From the NCBI RefSeq assembly GCF_019679435.2, contig NZ_CP139781.1, positions 2,728,001 through 2,792,000 on the forward strand: a DNA stretch of 64,000 nucleotides, given 5' to 3'. This document shows positions 18,724 through 27,085 of this stretch, in pieces. Positions within the stretch are counted from its first letter, which is position 1. Every line of letters begins with the position of its first letter. Position numbers and translations under genes: made by a program. The notes beneath the pieces are model-generated. The model did not search any database and had not been told where the DNA came from. It saw nothing but the letters and a program-made list of their open reading frames with translations. This DNA is from Actomonas aquatica. GTDB taxonomy: Bacteria; Verrucomicrobiota; Verrucomicrobiia; Opitutales; Opitutaceae.

Positions 18724-18749
18724 CTGACGGTTAGACAAGCTCGCCCTTG
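18724..18749 (+). promoter_or_regulatory. Variant motif upstream of tandem GH43
   Basis: CTGACGGTTAG at 18724-18734 followed by TTG at 18747-18749 (12-bp gap) precedes the tandem GH43 start by about 75-100 bp. The 11-mer differs from the receptor-2 copy (CTGACAGTTCG) at two positions, but the TTG spacing is exact. Confidence 0.5.
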
Positions 18750-18822
18750 CTCCCATGGTGCTTCCTGCGCCGCACTGGTCCTTCGTCCGTCCCCTTTACC
18801 CGCTCGCCCCTTGCCAATCCCT

Positions 18823-20796
18823 ATGCGTTCCCTTCGCCGCTTTTTCTGCGTCGCCACCCTCGCCGCGCTCACTTCAGCCCCCTCCCTCTTTGCTGTCGAC
18901 GCCCCCCACGCGGCTTCCACCGCCGATCCGGCCGTGGCCGATGCCATCGACGCCTTGCCGAACCCGCTCATCCTGCAGCGCGCCGACCCGCACATCCACA
19001 AACACACCGACGGCTACTACTACTACATGGGCACGGTGCCCGCCTACGATCGCCTCGAGCTGCGCCGCGCCCGCACCATCGGCGAGCTGCGCACCGCCCA
19101 ACCCAAGGCCATCTGGCACAAACACGCCACCGGTCCCATGGGCGACCACATCTGGGCCCCCGAAATCCACTTCCTCAACGGCAAGTGGTATATCTATTTC
19201 GCCGCCGGCGACGCCGAAAACCGCTGGCACCTCCGCATCTACGTGCTCGAAAACGCCTCACCCAATCCGCTCGAGGGCGAATGGACCGAGCTCGGCCCCA
19301 TCGACACCGGCTGGGACAACTTCGCCCTCGACGCCACCCTCTTCGAGCACCGCGGCACCACCTACCTACTCTGGGCCCAAAAAGGCCTCGGTGACCACAG
19401 CAACTCCAACCTCTACATCGCCCCGCTCGCCGACCCCACCACCCTCGCCAGCCCGGCCGTGATGCTCTCCGAACCGGAATACGATTGGGAAAAGGTGCGC
19501 TACGCCGTCAACGAGGGCCCCGTCATCCTGCGCGGCCCCGACAAACTCTTCCTCACCTACTCCGCCGCTGGCACCGGCCCCGAATACTGCGTGGGCATGC
19601 TCACCGCCGACCTCGATGCCGACCTGCTCGACCCGGCATCCTGGACCAAGTCTCCGGAACCCGTTTTTCAATCCGCCCCCGACCATAAAATCTACGGCCC
19701 CGGTCACCACACTTTCACCAAAGCCGAAGACGGCGCGACCGACGTGATCGTGTATCACGCCCGCGACTACACCGAGATGCGCGGCGACCCGCTGCGCGAT
19801 CCCAACCGCCACACCCGCGTGAAAGCCGTGCGCTGGAACGAGGACGGCACGCCCGACTTCGGCATCCCGCCCCCCAACTCCCCGCCGGCCGTCAACACCT
19901 GGGACCTCGAAAACCTCCGTGCCCGCGACTCTCTCGTTTATCCCGATCCAGCCAGCGGCGGTTACCTCATGTATACCTCCTACCGCGTCCGCGGCCCGCA
20001 GCCCAAGTCGACCGTCGTCGCCTACCGCAGCACCGACCTCAAACGCTGGACCGGACCCGTCGTCGTTTACGAAAAGCCCGACGACTGGTGGGCCGACCGC
20101 GGCATCTGGGCGCCGGAGATGCACGCGTATCAGGAGAAGTATTACCTCTTCCTCACCTTCGACTCCTCCCACCTCCTGCCTGAGCAATGGCGCAACTGGC
20201 GCCCACGCGTGCGCCGCGCGTCGCAGATCCTCGTGGCCGACTCTCCCCTCGGCCCGTTCAAGCCCTTCAGTGACGAGCCCACCCTGCCGGCCGATATGAT
20301 GACCCTCGACGGCACTCTCTTTGTCGAAGACGGCACGCCCTACATGGTCTTCTGCCACGAGTGGGTGCAGATCAAAGACGGCACCATCAACGCCATCGAA
20401 CTCAAGCCCGACCTCTCCGCCACCGTCGGTGAACCCTTCCGCCTCTTCCATGGCAGCGACGCTCCCTGGGCCGTGAAAAACGAAGAATACGGCTGCTACG
20501 TGACCGACGGTGCCTGGCTCCACCGCACCAGCGAGGGCAAACTGCTCATGCTCTGGTCCGGCTTCGGCGAAGGCGGCTACACCGTCGGCATCGCCGAGTC
20601 CACCAGCGGCAAACTCGCCGGACCATGGATCCAGCAGGAGGAGCCGCTCTACGCCGACGACGGCGGCCACCCCATGCTCTTCCGCCGCTTCGACGGCCAG
20701 CTCATGCTCGCGCTGCACTCGCCCAACATCGGCGGCTCGGAGCGTGAACACTTCTTCGAGGTAGAGGAAGTCGACGGCACCCTGCGCCTGAAGTAG
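18823..20796 (+). CDS. Secreted tandem GH43 glycosidase (two GH43 domains)
   Basis: From ATG 18823 the 657-residue protein has a signal peptide (FFCVATLAALTSAPSLFA) and two five-bladed-propeller GH43 domains. Domain 1 (about 45-345) shows the family triad: Asp in QRADPHIHK, Asp in FALDATLFE and Glu in VNEGPVIL. Domain 2 (about 350-657) has the blocks RGIWAPEMHAY and TLDGTLFVEDG, but at the acid position it reads VTDGAWLHR, with Asp where Glu is usual. GH43 enzymes are mostly alpha-L-arabinofuranosidases or beta-xylosidases; arabinan side-chain removal fits the pectin context. The ATG is preferred to the in-frame TTG four codons earlier. A motif-plus-TTG element lies upstream. Confidence 0.88.
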   Translation: MRSLRRFFCVATLAALTSAPSLFAVDAPHAASTADPAVADAIDALPNPLILQRADPHIHKHTDGYYYYMGTVPAYDRLELRRARTIGELRTAQPKAIWHKHATGPMGDHIWAPEIHFLNGKWYIYFAAGDAENRWHLRIYVLENASPNPLEGEWTELGPIDTGWDNFALDATLFEHRGTTYLLWAQKGLGDHSNSNLYIAPLADPTTLASPAVMLSEPEYDWEKVRYAVNEGPVILRGPDKLFLTYSAAGTGPEYCVGMLTADLDADLLDPASWTKSPEPVFQSAPDHKIYGPGHHTFTKAEDGATDVIVYHARDYTEMRGDPLRDPNRHTRVKAVRWNEDGTPDFGIPPPNSPPAVNTWDLENLRARDSLVYPDPASGGYLMYTSYRVRGPQPKSTVVAYRSTDLKRWTGPVVVYEKPDDWWADRGIWAPEMHAYQEKYYLFLTFDSSHLLPEQWRNWRPRVRRASQILVADSPLGPFKPFSDEPTLPADMMTLDGTLFVEDGTPYMVFCHEWVQIKDGTINAIELKPDLSATVGEPFRLFHGSDAPWAVKNEEYGCYVTDGAWLHRTSEGKLLMLWSGFGEGGYTVGIAESTSGKLAGPWIQQEEPLYADDGGHPMLFRRFDGQLMLALHSPNIGGSEREHFFEVEEVDGTLRLK

Positions 20797-20852
20797 CGCC
20801 AATCGCACCTCCGGATTTGGCCCGACGGCGAAACCATGGCTCACTGCGGGCC

Positions 20853-21926
20853 ATGCGTCGCCTTCTGCCCTACCTCGCCCGCTCCCTCGCGCTCGCCCTC
20901 CTGCCGGTCTTCGCGTATTCACAGAACAACGACACCACCGTCATCATCGGCACCCGCGAAGCCCCGCCCTTCGCCATGCAGGCCGAGGATGGTTCCTGGT
21001 CGGGCCTGAGCATCACGCTGTGGGAGGAAATCGCTGACGAGCTCAGCCTGCAGACGGAATGGCGCGCCATGGGCGATCCGGAATCCCTCGTCGAAGGTGT
21101 GGCCGATGGCTCGCTCGACGCCTCCATTGCCGCCATCACGGTGACCGCCGATCGCGCCCGGCGGGTCGACTTTTCCCAACCCTTCTTCACCAGCGGCCTG
21201 GGCATCGTGGTGCCCGCCACCGGTGAGGGCGGCTGGCTCTCCATGCTGCGCGCGCTCTTCTCATTGGCCTTCCTCAAAGTCATCGGCGCGCTGTCACTCG
21301 TGCTGCTCGCCGCCGGCGTGGGGCTCTGGTTCTTCGAGCGCCGCAAAAACCCCGAGCAGTTCGGCGGTCCGCCCGCGAAAGGCCTCGGCAGTGCCTTCTG
21401 GTGGTCGGCCGTGACCATGACCACCGTCGGCTACGGCGACAAAGCCCCGCAAACCCTCGGCGGCCGCCTTGTCGCTCTCGTGTGGATGTTCACCAGCGTG
21501 ATCATCATCTCCGGTTTCACCGCCCAGATCGCCTCCTCGCTCACTGTGACGCGCATCAACACCGAGATCCGCCAAGTCGACGACCTCAAGCGCTTCACCG
21601 TTGCCACCCTCGGCAACTCCGCCGCCGCCGACTGGTTGGACAAGGAAGGCATCCGGCACATCACCTTCGACGACATCGGCGAAGCCCTCGACGCCGTCGC
21701 CAAGGGCCAGGCCGCCGCCTGCGTCTACGACGCCCCCATCCTGCGCTACCAACTCCGCCAACACGAAGGCCTCAGCATCCTGCCGAACGTCTTTGAACGC
21801 CGTGACTACGCCATCGCCCTGCGCCTCGAAGACCCGCGCCGCCAGCAGATCAACGTCGCCCTGCTCGAACACCTTCGCAGCGCCGAATGGGCCGCCCTCA
21901 CCCAACGCTACCTCGGCCGCGACTGA
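20853..21926 (+). CDS. GluR0-like ligand-gated potassium channel
   Basis: The 357-residue protein has the architecture of prokaryotic ionotropic glutamate receptors: signal peptide (residues 1-23), first half of a periplasmic-binding-type ligand domain (28-125; TADRARRVDFSQPFF holds the Arg expected to bind an alpha-carboxylate), membrane helix (about 142-161), pore loop with the potassium selectivity filter TVGYGD (191-196), second membrane helix (about 204-224), then the second half of the ligand domain (ATLGNSAAADWL onward). It would form a tetrameric channel opened by an amino acid or similar ligand in the periplasm. It follows the GH43 gene by 56 bp but is functionally unrelated to it. 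The ATG at 20853 directly precedes the signal peptide. Confidence 0.9.
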   Translation: MRRLLPYLARSLALALLPVFAYSQNNDTTVIIGTREAPPFAMQAEDGSWSGLSITLWEEIADELSLQTEWRAMGDPESLVEGVADGSLDASIAAITVTADRARRVDFSQPFFTSGLGIVVPATGEGGWLSMLRALFSLAFLKVIGALSLVLLAAGVGLWFFERRKNPEQFGGPPAKGLGSAFWWSAVTMTTVGYGDKAPQTLGGRLVALVWMFTSVIIISGFTAQIASSLTVTRINTEIRQVDDLKRFTVATLGNSAAADWLDKEGIRHITFDDIGEALDAVAKGQAAACVYDAPILRYQLRQHEGLSILPNVFERRDYAIALRLEDPRRQQINVALLEHLRSAEWAALTQRYLGRD

Positions 21927-22054
21927 GCATCTAACGTTGCCTCAAAGTGTAGCTGCGCTTGAGCCGAAGGTGAAAGCGTGGCCCGTAGACACGGCGATCG
22001 CGGAGCCTCCTTCCGCAAACGTGCTTCGTTCTACCGCTTCACTTCGTTTTCTTA

Positions 22055-22134
22055 GCCACGGATTCCACGGATCTTCACGGATAAGGAGGCGAGTTCAGAG
22101 GCACCAATCCGTGCTCATCTGTGTCATCCGTGGC
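22055..22134. repeat. Intergenic long inverted repeat (copy b)
   Basis: Arms at 22055-22082 and 22106-22134 use the phrases CCACGGATTCCACGGAT and CATCCGTGGC and pair imperfectly over nearly 28 bases. The element is in the 242-bp gap between the channel gene and the convergent antitoxin-like gene, where it may serve as a bidirectional terminator. The rest of the gap (21927-22054) shows no gene. Confidence 0.7.
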
Positions 22135-22168
22135 CCCTTTTCCCGGCCAGCAGAACTATCCTAGTGCG

Positions 22169-22420
22169 CTACGAATCGTGTCGAACTCGGCGAAGCCGCC
22201 GCGCGGTCTTCGCAACATCAGCCATATCAGCTCGATCCGCCCACATCCCAACCGCCGGGTGTCCGGCTACGGTAACGGGTTTCTCCGCTAACGGTTGTTC
22301 GTAAGGCACTATCCTCGCGATCCGCTGACCTCGTTTTGAAATTGTGACCTCCTGGCGACACTCAACGGCTTCAGCGACCTCCCGCGCCCTACGGCGCAAA
22401 TCAGCGAGCGAGACATTCAT
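22169..22420 (-). CDS. Orphan Phd/YefM-type antitoxin-like protein
   Basis: The 83-residue protein resembles Phd/YefM antitoxins: MNVSLADLRRRAREVAEAVECRQEVTISKRGQRIARIVP is the typical N-terminal DNA-binding fold with the E-x-V-x-I-(T)-x-x-G-x-x-x-A-x-(I/L)-V-P signature. The C-terminal GMWADRADMADV segment resembles the toxin-binding tail of VapB/Phd-like members. The ATG at 22420 has a purine-rich GGTGAAG upstream. No toxin gene is seen: downstream on this strand is only the inverted repeat and then the end of the channel gene. It could be a relic of a toxin-antitoxin pair or a solo regulator. Confidence 0.75.
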   Translation of the reverse strand: MNVSLADLRRRAREVAEAVECRQEVTISKRGQRIARIVPYEQPLAEKPVTVAGHPAVGMWADRADMADVAKTARRLRRVRHDS

Positions 22421-22454
22421 CAAGCTTCACCATACGAGTTTGCGCTCAGGGTGG

Positions 22455-23273
22455 TCAATCCGCCGTCCCGCCCCACAGCCGTTCCAGAGGATCCAGCGCT
22501 ACCGCCGCGCCGTCGTTGCGCTGACGACCGATCCACGGTTTGTGCCCGGCGAAATGCAGCAGCCGGCACTCCGCCAGACCGGCCTCATCGGTGTAGTCTT
22601 TCTTGATCAGGTTGTAGTCCGGCGAGAGCAGTTCGACGTCGATGCCGTCCGCGGCGATCCACTTGTTCACGATGCCTTGATCCCCCGCGTTGTAGCCACC
22701 GCGTCCGGGTGAGGTGCGGGCCAACGCCTGCAATCGCGCGATCGTCGCCGCACCTTGGATACGGCTCCCGATCGACAATACCCCGCTGTTGATCTCAATG
22801 GCGTGCCCTTTGTAGGCGCGCGTCTTGCGGAAGCCACTGTCCAGCACCGCCCGCAACGACACCGCGCCGGGCGCCAGCAGCGCGGACGCTTCGCGCAGGC
22901 AAAGCACGTCGCTGTCCAAAAACACGTTTCGCTCGAAACCGAAGTCACCGAACGCCTCAAACTTGAAGAAGGTCTGCGCATGCCGCCGCGAGTGCCGCTT
23001 CTTGTAGGTTTGAATGTCCGCGTAGGGTGCCGGATCGATCCGCACCCGCCGTTCACAGCGCGCGACCAACCACGGATCCTCCAGCACCGCGGCCTCCACG
23101 CTCAGCGCCACCACCGGCAGCCGCGGATGCCACGCATCCCATGACTCCAGCAGCTTTCGCGTGCCCGGCAGATACAGGGCATCCGTCAATACGACGAGGC
23201 AGACGGCGGCGGGGGATTGGGCTGCGGAGGACTCCAAGCCGCGCAGTTTGCGACCTTCCCGACTGCCCGACAA
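22455..23273 (-). CDS. GT8-like glycosyltransferase
   Basis: The 272-residue protein carries the marks of a nucleotide-diphospho-sugar transferase of the GT8/glycogenin type: a Rossmann-like start (AVCLVVLTDALYLPGTRKLLESW), the DxD motif in NVFLDSDVLCL (about residues 115-125), the EINSGVLSIG block and the C-terminal HFAGHKPW motif (His and Lys binding the donor phosphate). No membrane segment. The acceptor is unknown. The first start available is TTG at 23273; a start closer to the Val-Cys-Leu strand cannot be excluded. It is divergent from the GH35-operon symporter and shares with it the intergenic region carrying a variant motif. Confidence 0.75.
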   Translation of the reverse strand: MSGSREGRKLRGLESSAAQSPAAVCLVVLTDALYLPGTRKLLESWDAWHPRLPVVALSVEAAVLEDPWLVARCERRVRIDPAPYADIQTYKKRHSRRHAQTFFKFEAFGDFGFERNVFLDSDVLCLREASALLAPGAVSLRAVLDSGFRKTRAYKGHAIEINSGVLSIGSRIQGAATIARLQALARTSPGRGGYNAGDQGIVNKWIAADGIDVELLSPDYNLIKKDYTDEAGLAECRLLHFAGHKPWIGRQRNDGAAVALDPLERLWGGTAD

Positions 23274-23291
23274 GCGACGACCACTCCCGTT

Positions 23292-23317
23292 CGGACGGTG
23301 CGAATTCGCCGTCCTTG
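23292..23317 (+). promoter_or_regulatory. Variant motif upstream of the symporter-GH35-GH51 operon
   Basis: CGGACGGTGCG at 23292-23302 with TTG at 23315-23317 (12-bp gap), 95-120 bp before the symporter start. The 16-mer context is identical to that upstream of the S9 peptidase at 9161. Confidence 0.5.
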
Positions 23318-23412
23318 AACCGCCCTCACCGTCCCCAACGCTCCCCCAACCCCTTTCTGCGACGCGCCCCCTTCCCGCGCGCTTCAGCGTTTCAGCTTTT
23401 CAGCGTTTTCCC

Positions 23413-24831
23413 GTGCTCCAACTCACCGTCTTCCTCGCCCTCACCGCCGCCATCGGCGCGATCACCTGGTGGCATTGCCGCCACTGCCGCCGCGACGGTG
23501 GCGATACCCGCGACTTCTTCCTCGCCGGCGGCAGCCTCAACTGGGTCTTCGTCGCCGGGTCGCTCACCCTCACCAACATCAACACCGACACCCTCGTCGG
23601 CTGGAACGGCAACCAGATGCTGCTCATCCTCTGGTGGGAACTCTTCGGCGTCCTCGGCCTGCTCCTCCTCGCCTGGGTCTTCCTCCCGGTCTACTACCGC
23701 CTCGGCTGCGCCACCGTCACCGAACTCCTCGAACGCCGCTACGGCAGCCGCCACGTGCGCGCCACCGTCGCCTCCCTCTTTCTGCTCGGCAACGTCTTCG
23801 TCTTTCTGCCGGTGATGCTCTACACGAGCTCGTTGTTCCTCCGCAGTCTCTTCGGCCTCGAAATCCCCCTCCTCGCCATCGCCACCGGCGTGGCCATCCT
23901 CGGCGCCGCCTACGCCATCTTCGGCGGACTCCGCGCCGTCGCCATTTCCGACACCTACAGCGGCGTCCTCCTCTTCGGCATGGCCCTGCTCGTGTCCTAC
24001 CTCGCCCTCGATCGGGTCGATTGGTCCTTCAGCAACGTACCCGCCGAGCGCCTCACCCTCATCGGCGACAGCACTTCCCTCGTGCCCTGGCCCATCCTCT
24101 TCACCGGCATGATCCTCTGGCAGCTCTACTACTGGAGCACCAACCAGACCATCACCCAACGCGCCCTCGCCGCCACCTCCCTCAAGGAAGCCCAACGCGG
24201 GTGCTACGCCGCCGCCGTCATCCGCGCCACCATCGTGCCCATCGTCATCGCGGTGCCCGGCCTCTGCGCCTACCAACTCCACGGCGAACTCGGCGACGCC
24301 ACCTACGGCACCATCGTGAGCGAAGTCCTGCCCACCGGCCTCACCGGCGCCTTTGCCGCCGCCATGGTCGCCGCCACCATGACGAGCTTCAACTCCACCC
24401 TCAACAGCTCCGCCGCCCTCTACGTCTGCGACCTGCACCTGCGTTACTTCAACCCCACCGCCAACGTGCCCAGGATCAGCGTGCTCACCTCCGTCCTCTT
24501 TGCCCTGCTCGGCATCGCCCTCGTGCCCGCCTACATCGGCGCCGAGAGCATCATCCAACTCATCCAACAACTCATCGGCGTCTTCAGCATACCGATCCTG
24601 TCGGTCTTCATCATCGGCCTCGCCTTCGACGGCATCGACGCCCGCGCCATCATCGCCACCCTCGTTTTCGGCGCGCTCACCTACTGGGCCGGCACCTCGC
24701 TCTGGGGCGGACTTCACTTCGTGCACATCGGCGCGATCACGCTCCTGCTCAACGCCGTCTTCGCCCTCGCCGTCAACCGCCTCATCCTCGGTCGCCGCGC
24801 CACCTTCAGCCGCACCCTGCTCCCATCATGA
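23413..24831 (+). CDS. Sodium:solute symporter (SSS family)
   Basis: Reading from GTG 23413 gives a 472-residue, strongly hydrophobic protein with about 12-13 membrane helices and the SSS signatures: the first helix then DFFLAGGSLNWVFVAGSLTLTNINTDTLVGWNGNQ, the YAIFGGLRAVAISD block, and FTGMILWQLYYWSTNQTITQRALAA. Members import sugars or other solutes with sodium. As first gene of the symporter-GH35-GH51-PL22-like operon, its cargo is likely a galactose- or arabinose-containing pectin product. Its stop overlaps the GH35 start by four bases (ATGA). The upstream in-frame extension is Pro/Ser/Arg-rich and unlike a protein. Confidence 0.88.
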   Translation: MLQLTVFLALTAAIGAITWWHCRHCRRDGGDTRDFFLAGGSLNWVFVAGSLTLTNINTDTLVGWNGNQMLLILWWELFGVLGLLLLAWVFLPVYYRLGCATVTELLERRYGSRHVRATVASLFLLGNVFVFLPVMLYTSSLFLRSLFGLEIPLLAIATGVAILGAAYAIFGGLRAVAISDTYSGVLLFGMALLVSYLALDRVDWSFSNVPAERLTLIGDSTSLVPWPILFTGMILWQLYYWSTNQTITQRALAATSLKEAQRGCYAAAVIRATIVPIVIAVPGLCAYQLHGELGDATYGTIVSEVLPTGLTGAFAAAMVAATMTSFNSTLNSSAALYVCDLHLRYFNPTANVPRISVLTSVLFALLGIALVPAYIGAESIIQLIQQLIGVFSIPILSVFIIGLAFDGIDARAIIATLVFGALTYWAGTSLWGGLHFVHIGAITLLLNAVFALAVNRLILGRRATFSRTLLPS

Positions 24832-27074
24832 CGCCCCGCAACCCATTGTGGGTCGGGCTTTACGCCCGACACCTCCTGCTGGCCAGCGCGCTTTCGGCTG
24901 CGACCGTCGTGGCGGCTCCGCTCACCCTTACCACCTCCGCGCCGACTCGCTCGGCCGCGCCGGCGCCTGCCTTTCACCTCGGCACGCCCACCGCTCCCGA
25001 CGGCCAGGCCATCACCGTTGATGCGCAAAGCCTCCTGCTCAATGGCGCCCGCTGGACGCCCGTCATGGGCGAGTTTCATTTCTCCCGTTACCCGGCCAAC
25101 GAATGGGCCGAAGAGCTGCGCAAGATGAAGGCCGGCGGCATCGACATCGTCGCCACCTACGTCTTCTGGATCCACCACGAGGAGATCGAGGGCCAATGGG
25201 ATTGGACCGGCCAGAAGGACCTCCACCGCTTCATCGAACTCGCCGGCGCGTCCGGCCTGAAGGTCATCGTCCGCATGGGTCCGTGGTGCCACGGCGAGGT
25301 GCGCAACGGTGGCCTGCCCGACTGGGTCGTCGCCCGCGGCCAAGTGCGCTCCGAAGACCCGGCCTTCATCGCCAGCACAACCACGTTCTACGAACAGATC
25401 GCGGCCCAATGCCGCGGCCTGCTCTGGAAAGACGGTGGCCCGATCATCGGCGTGCAATTGGATAATGAATACGGCGGTCCCGCCTCCTACCTGCTCGCCC
25501 TCAAGCGCCTCGCTATCGACGTCGGTTACGACGTGCCCCTCTACACCCGCACCGGCTGGCCCGCCCTCAGCACGCCCATGCCCTTTGGTGAAATCATCCC
25601 GCTCTACGGCGTCTACGCCGAGGGTTTCTGGGACCGCGAGACCACCTCCATGCCCGGCCGCTATTGGTCCGGTTTCCATTTCTCCAAACTCCGCATCGAC
25701 GCCAACATCGCCAACGAGGCGCTCGGTCGTCGCGACGTCAGCGATCCCGACGATGTCGCCGACTACCCCTACCTCACCTGCGAAATCGGCGGCGGCATGA
25801 TGAGCAGCTACCACCGCCGCATCCTCGTCGATCCGGCCGACATCTACGCCACCACCCTCATCAAACTCGGCTCCGGTTCCGTCTCCCCCGGCTACTACAT
25901 GTATCACGGCGGCACCAATCCGCCCGGCCAGCTCACCACCCTGATGGAGCAGCAGGACTCCCCGCTGACCAACTGGAACGACATGCCGGAACTCAACTAC
26001 GACTTCCAGGCCCCCCTCGGCCAATACGGCCAGACCCGCCCGCACTATTTCCAACTTCGCCTGCTCCATGCCTTCCTCGACCATTTTGGGCCCAGTATGG
26101 CTCGCATGGATACATTCCTGCCCGACGTCCGCCCGAGCGGTCAGCACGATATCTCCACCCTGCGCTGGTCCGTCCGCAGCGACGGCGAACGTGGCTTCGT
26201 TTTCGTCAACAACCACCAACGCGGCACCACCCTGCCGGCCAAAACCGACGTGCAGTTCGCCATTCGCCGCGCCGATGGCAGCACGCTGCGCTTCCCGCAC
26301 GAACCGCTGACCGTGGTCAGCGATGCGGCCTTCATCCTGCCCTTCGGCCTGCAGTTCGGTCACCAACATCAACTCGAATGGGCCACCGCCCAACCGCTCG
26401 CGATCGAGCACAGCAGCACGCACCAGGAGGTCATCTTCGTGGAGATACCCGGCATCCCAGCGACCTTCAAATTTGCCCACCAAGCGCCGTTCACGCTCAC
26501 TCCCGGCCATTCGAGCGAACTCGATCACCTCACCATCACGGTGCGCTCGCCCGACGCCGCCGGTCGCCACGGCCTCACCGGCTCCAGCCTGAGCCTCCCC
26601 AAGCTCCGCTCGTTTCCGTTCACCCTCGAACGCGCCGCCGGCCCCCTGCGCACGATCGACCTCGCCACCACCCGCCAGCCCGTCGCGACCGCGCCCACCG
26701 CGGCCGACTTCGCCGACGCCGCCATCTATCGCATCGACCTCCCCGCCGACTTTGATCCCGCCGCCCAGAACACCCTCCTGCGCCTGCACTACGTCGGCGA
26801 CGTCGCCCGCCTCATGATCGGCGACACCGTCATCACCGACGATTTCTACAACGGCAACCCGCTCGAGATCGGCCTGCGCCGCCACGCCGAGGCCCTCCGC
26901 CATGCGCCCCTGCGTCTCGCCATCCTGCCCCTGCAACGTCGCGCCGTAACTGGCAGGCAGCCCCTCATTTTCCTCGATCCGTCCGCGCTCCCCGATTTCG
27001 GCGACCGCGACGCCATCGCCGAACTCCGCCAGACCGAACTCACCTTCCCCACCACCTGGCACGAACTCCCCTAA
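24828..27074 (+). CDS. GH35 beta-galactosidase
   Basis: The 748-residue protein belongs to GH35: catalytic barrel starting with [21 protein letters not shown] (residue 69 on), acid/base Glu214 in QLDNEYGG and nucleophile Glu319 in [12 protein letters not shown], followed by beta-sandwich domains to the C-terminus. A signal-peptide-like N-terminus ([17 protein letters not shown], residues 15-31) suggests export. GH35 enzymes release terminal beta-galactose, here probably from pectic galactan or arabinogalactan. Translation is coupled to the symporter by the ATGA overlap at 24828-24831. Codons 8-15 are formed by a GTCGG/CCGAC hairpin repeat found elsewhere in intergenic DNA. Confidence 0.92.
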   Translation: MTPRNPLWVGLYARHLLLASALSAATVVAAPLTLTTSAPTRSAAPAPAFHLGTPTAPDGQAITVDAQSLLLNGARWTPVMGEFHFSRYPANEWAEELRKMKAGGIDIVATYVFWIHHEEIEGQWDWTGQKDLHRFIELAGASGLKVIVRMGPWCHGEVRNGGLPDWVVARGQVRSEDPAFIASTTTFYEQIAAQCRGLLWKDGGPIIGVQLDNEYGGPASYLLALKRLAIDVGYDVPLYTRTGWPALSTPMPFGEIIPLYGVYAEGFWDRETTSMPGRYWSGFHFSKLRIDANIANEALGRRDVSDPDDVADYPYLTCEIGGGMMSSYHRRILVDPADIYATTLIKLGSGSVSPGYYMYHGGTNPPGQLTTLMEQQDSPLTNWNDMPELNYDFQAPLGQYGQTRPHYFQLRLLHAFLDHFGPSMARMDTFLPDVRPSGQHDISTLRWSVRSDGERGFVFVNNHQRGTTLPAKTDVQFAIRRADGSTLRFPHEPLTVVSDAAFILPFGLQFGHQHQLEWATAQPLAIEHSSTHQEVIFVEIPGIPATFKFAHQAPFTLTPGHSSELDHLTITVRSPDAAGRHGLTGSSLSLPKLRSFPFTLERAAGPLRTIDLATTRQPVATAPTAADFADAAIYRIDLPADFDPAAQNTLLRLHYVGDVARLMIGDTVITDDFYNGNPLEIGLRRHAEALRHAPLRLAILPLQRRAVTGRQPLIFLDPSALPDFGDRDAIAELRQTELTFPTTWHELP

Positions 27075-27085
27075 CCGACCCAGCC

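Noticed and set aside
23469-24827. In-frame N-terminal extension of GH35 through the symporter gene
   Set aside because: The region is Arg/His/Pro-rich out-of-frame reading of the symporter; GH35 starts at the ATG overlapping the symporter stop.
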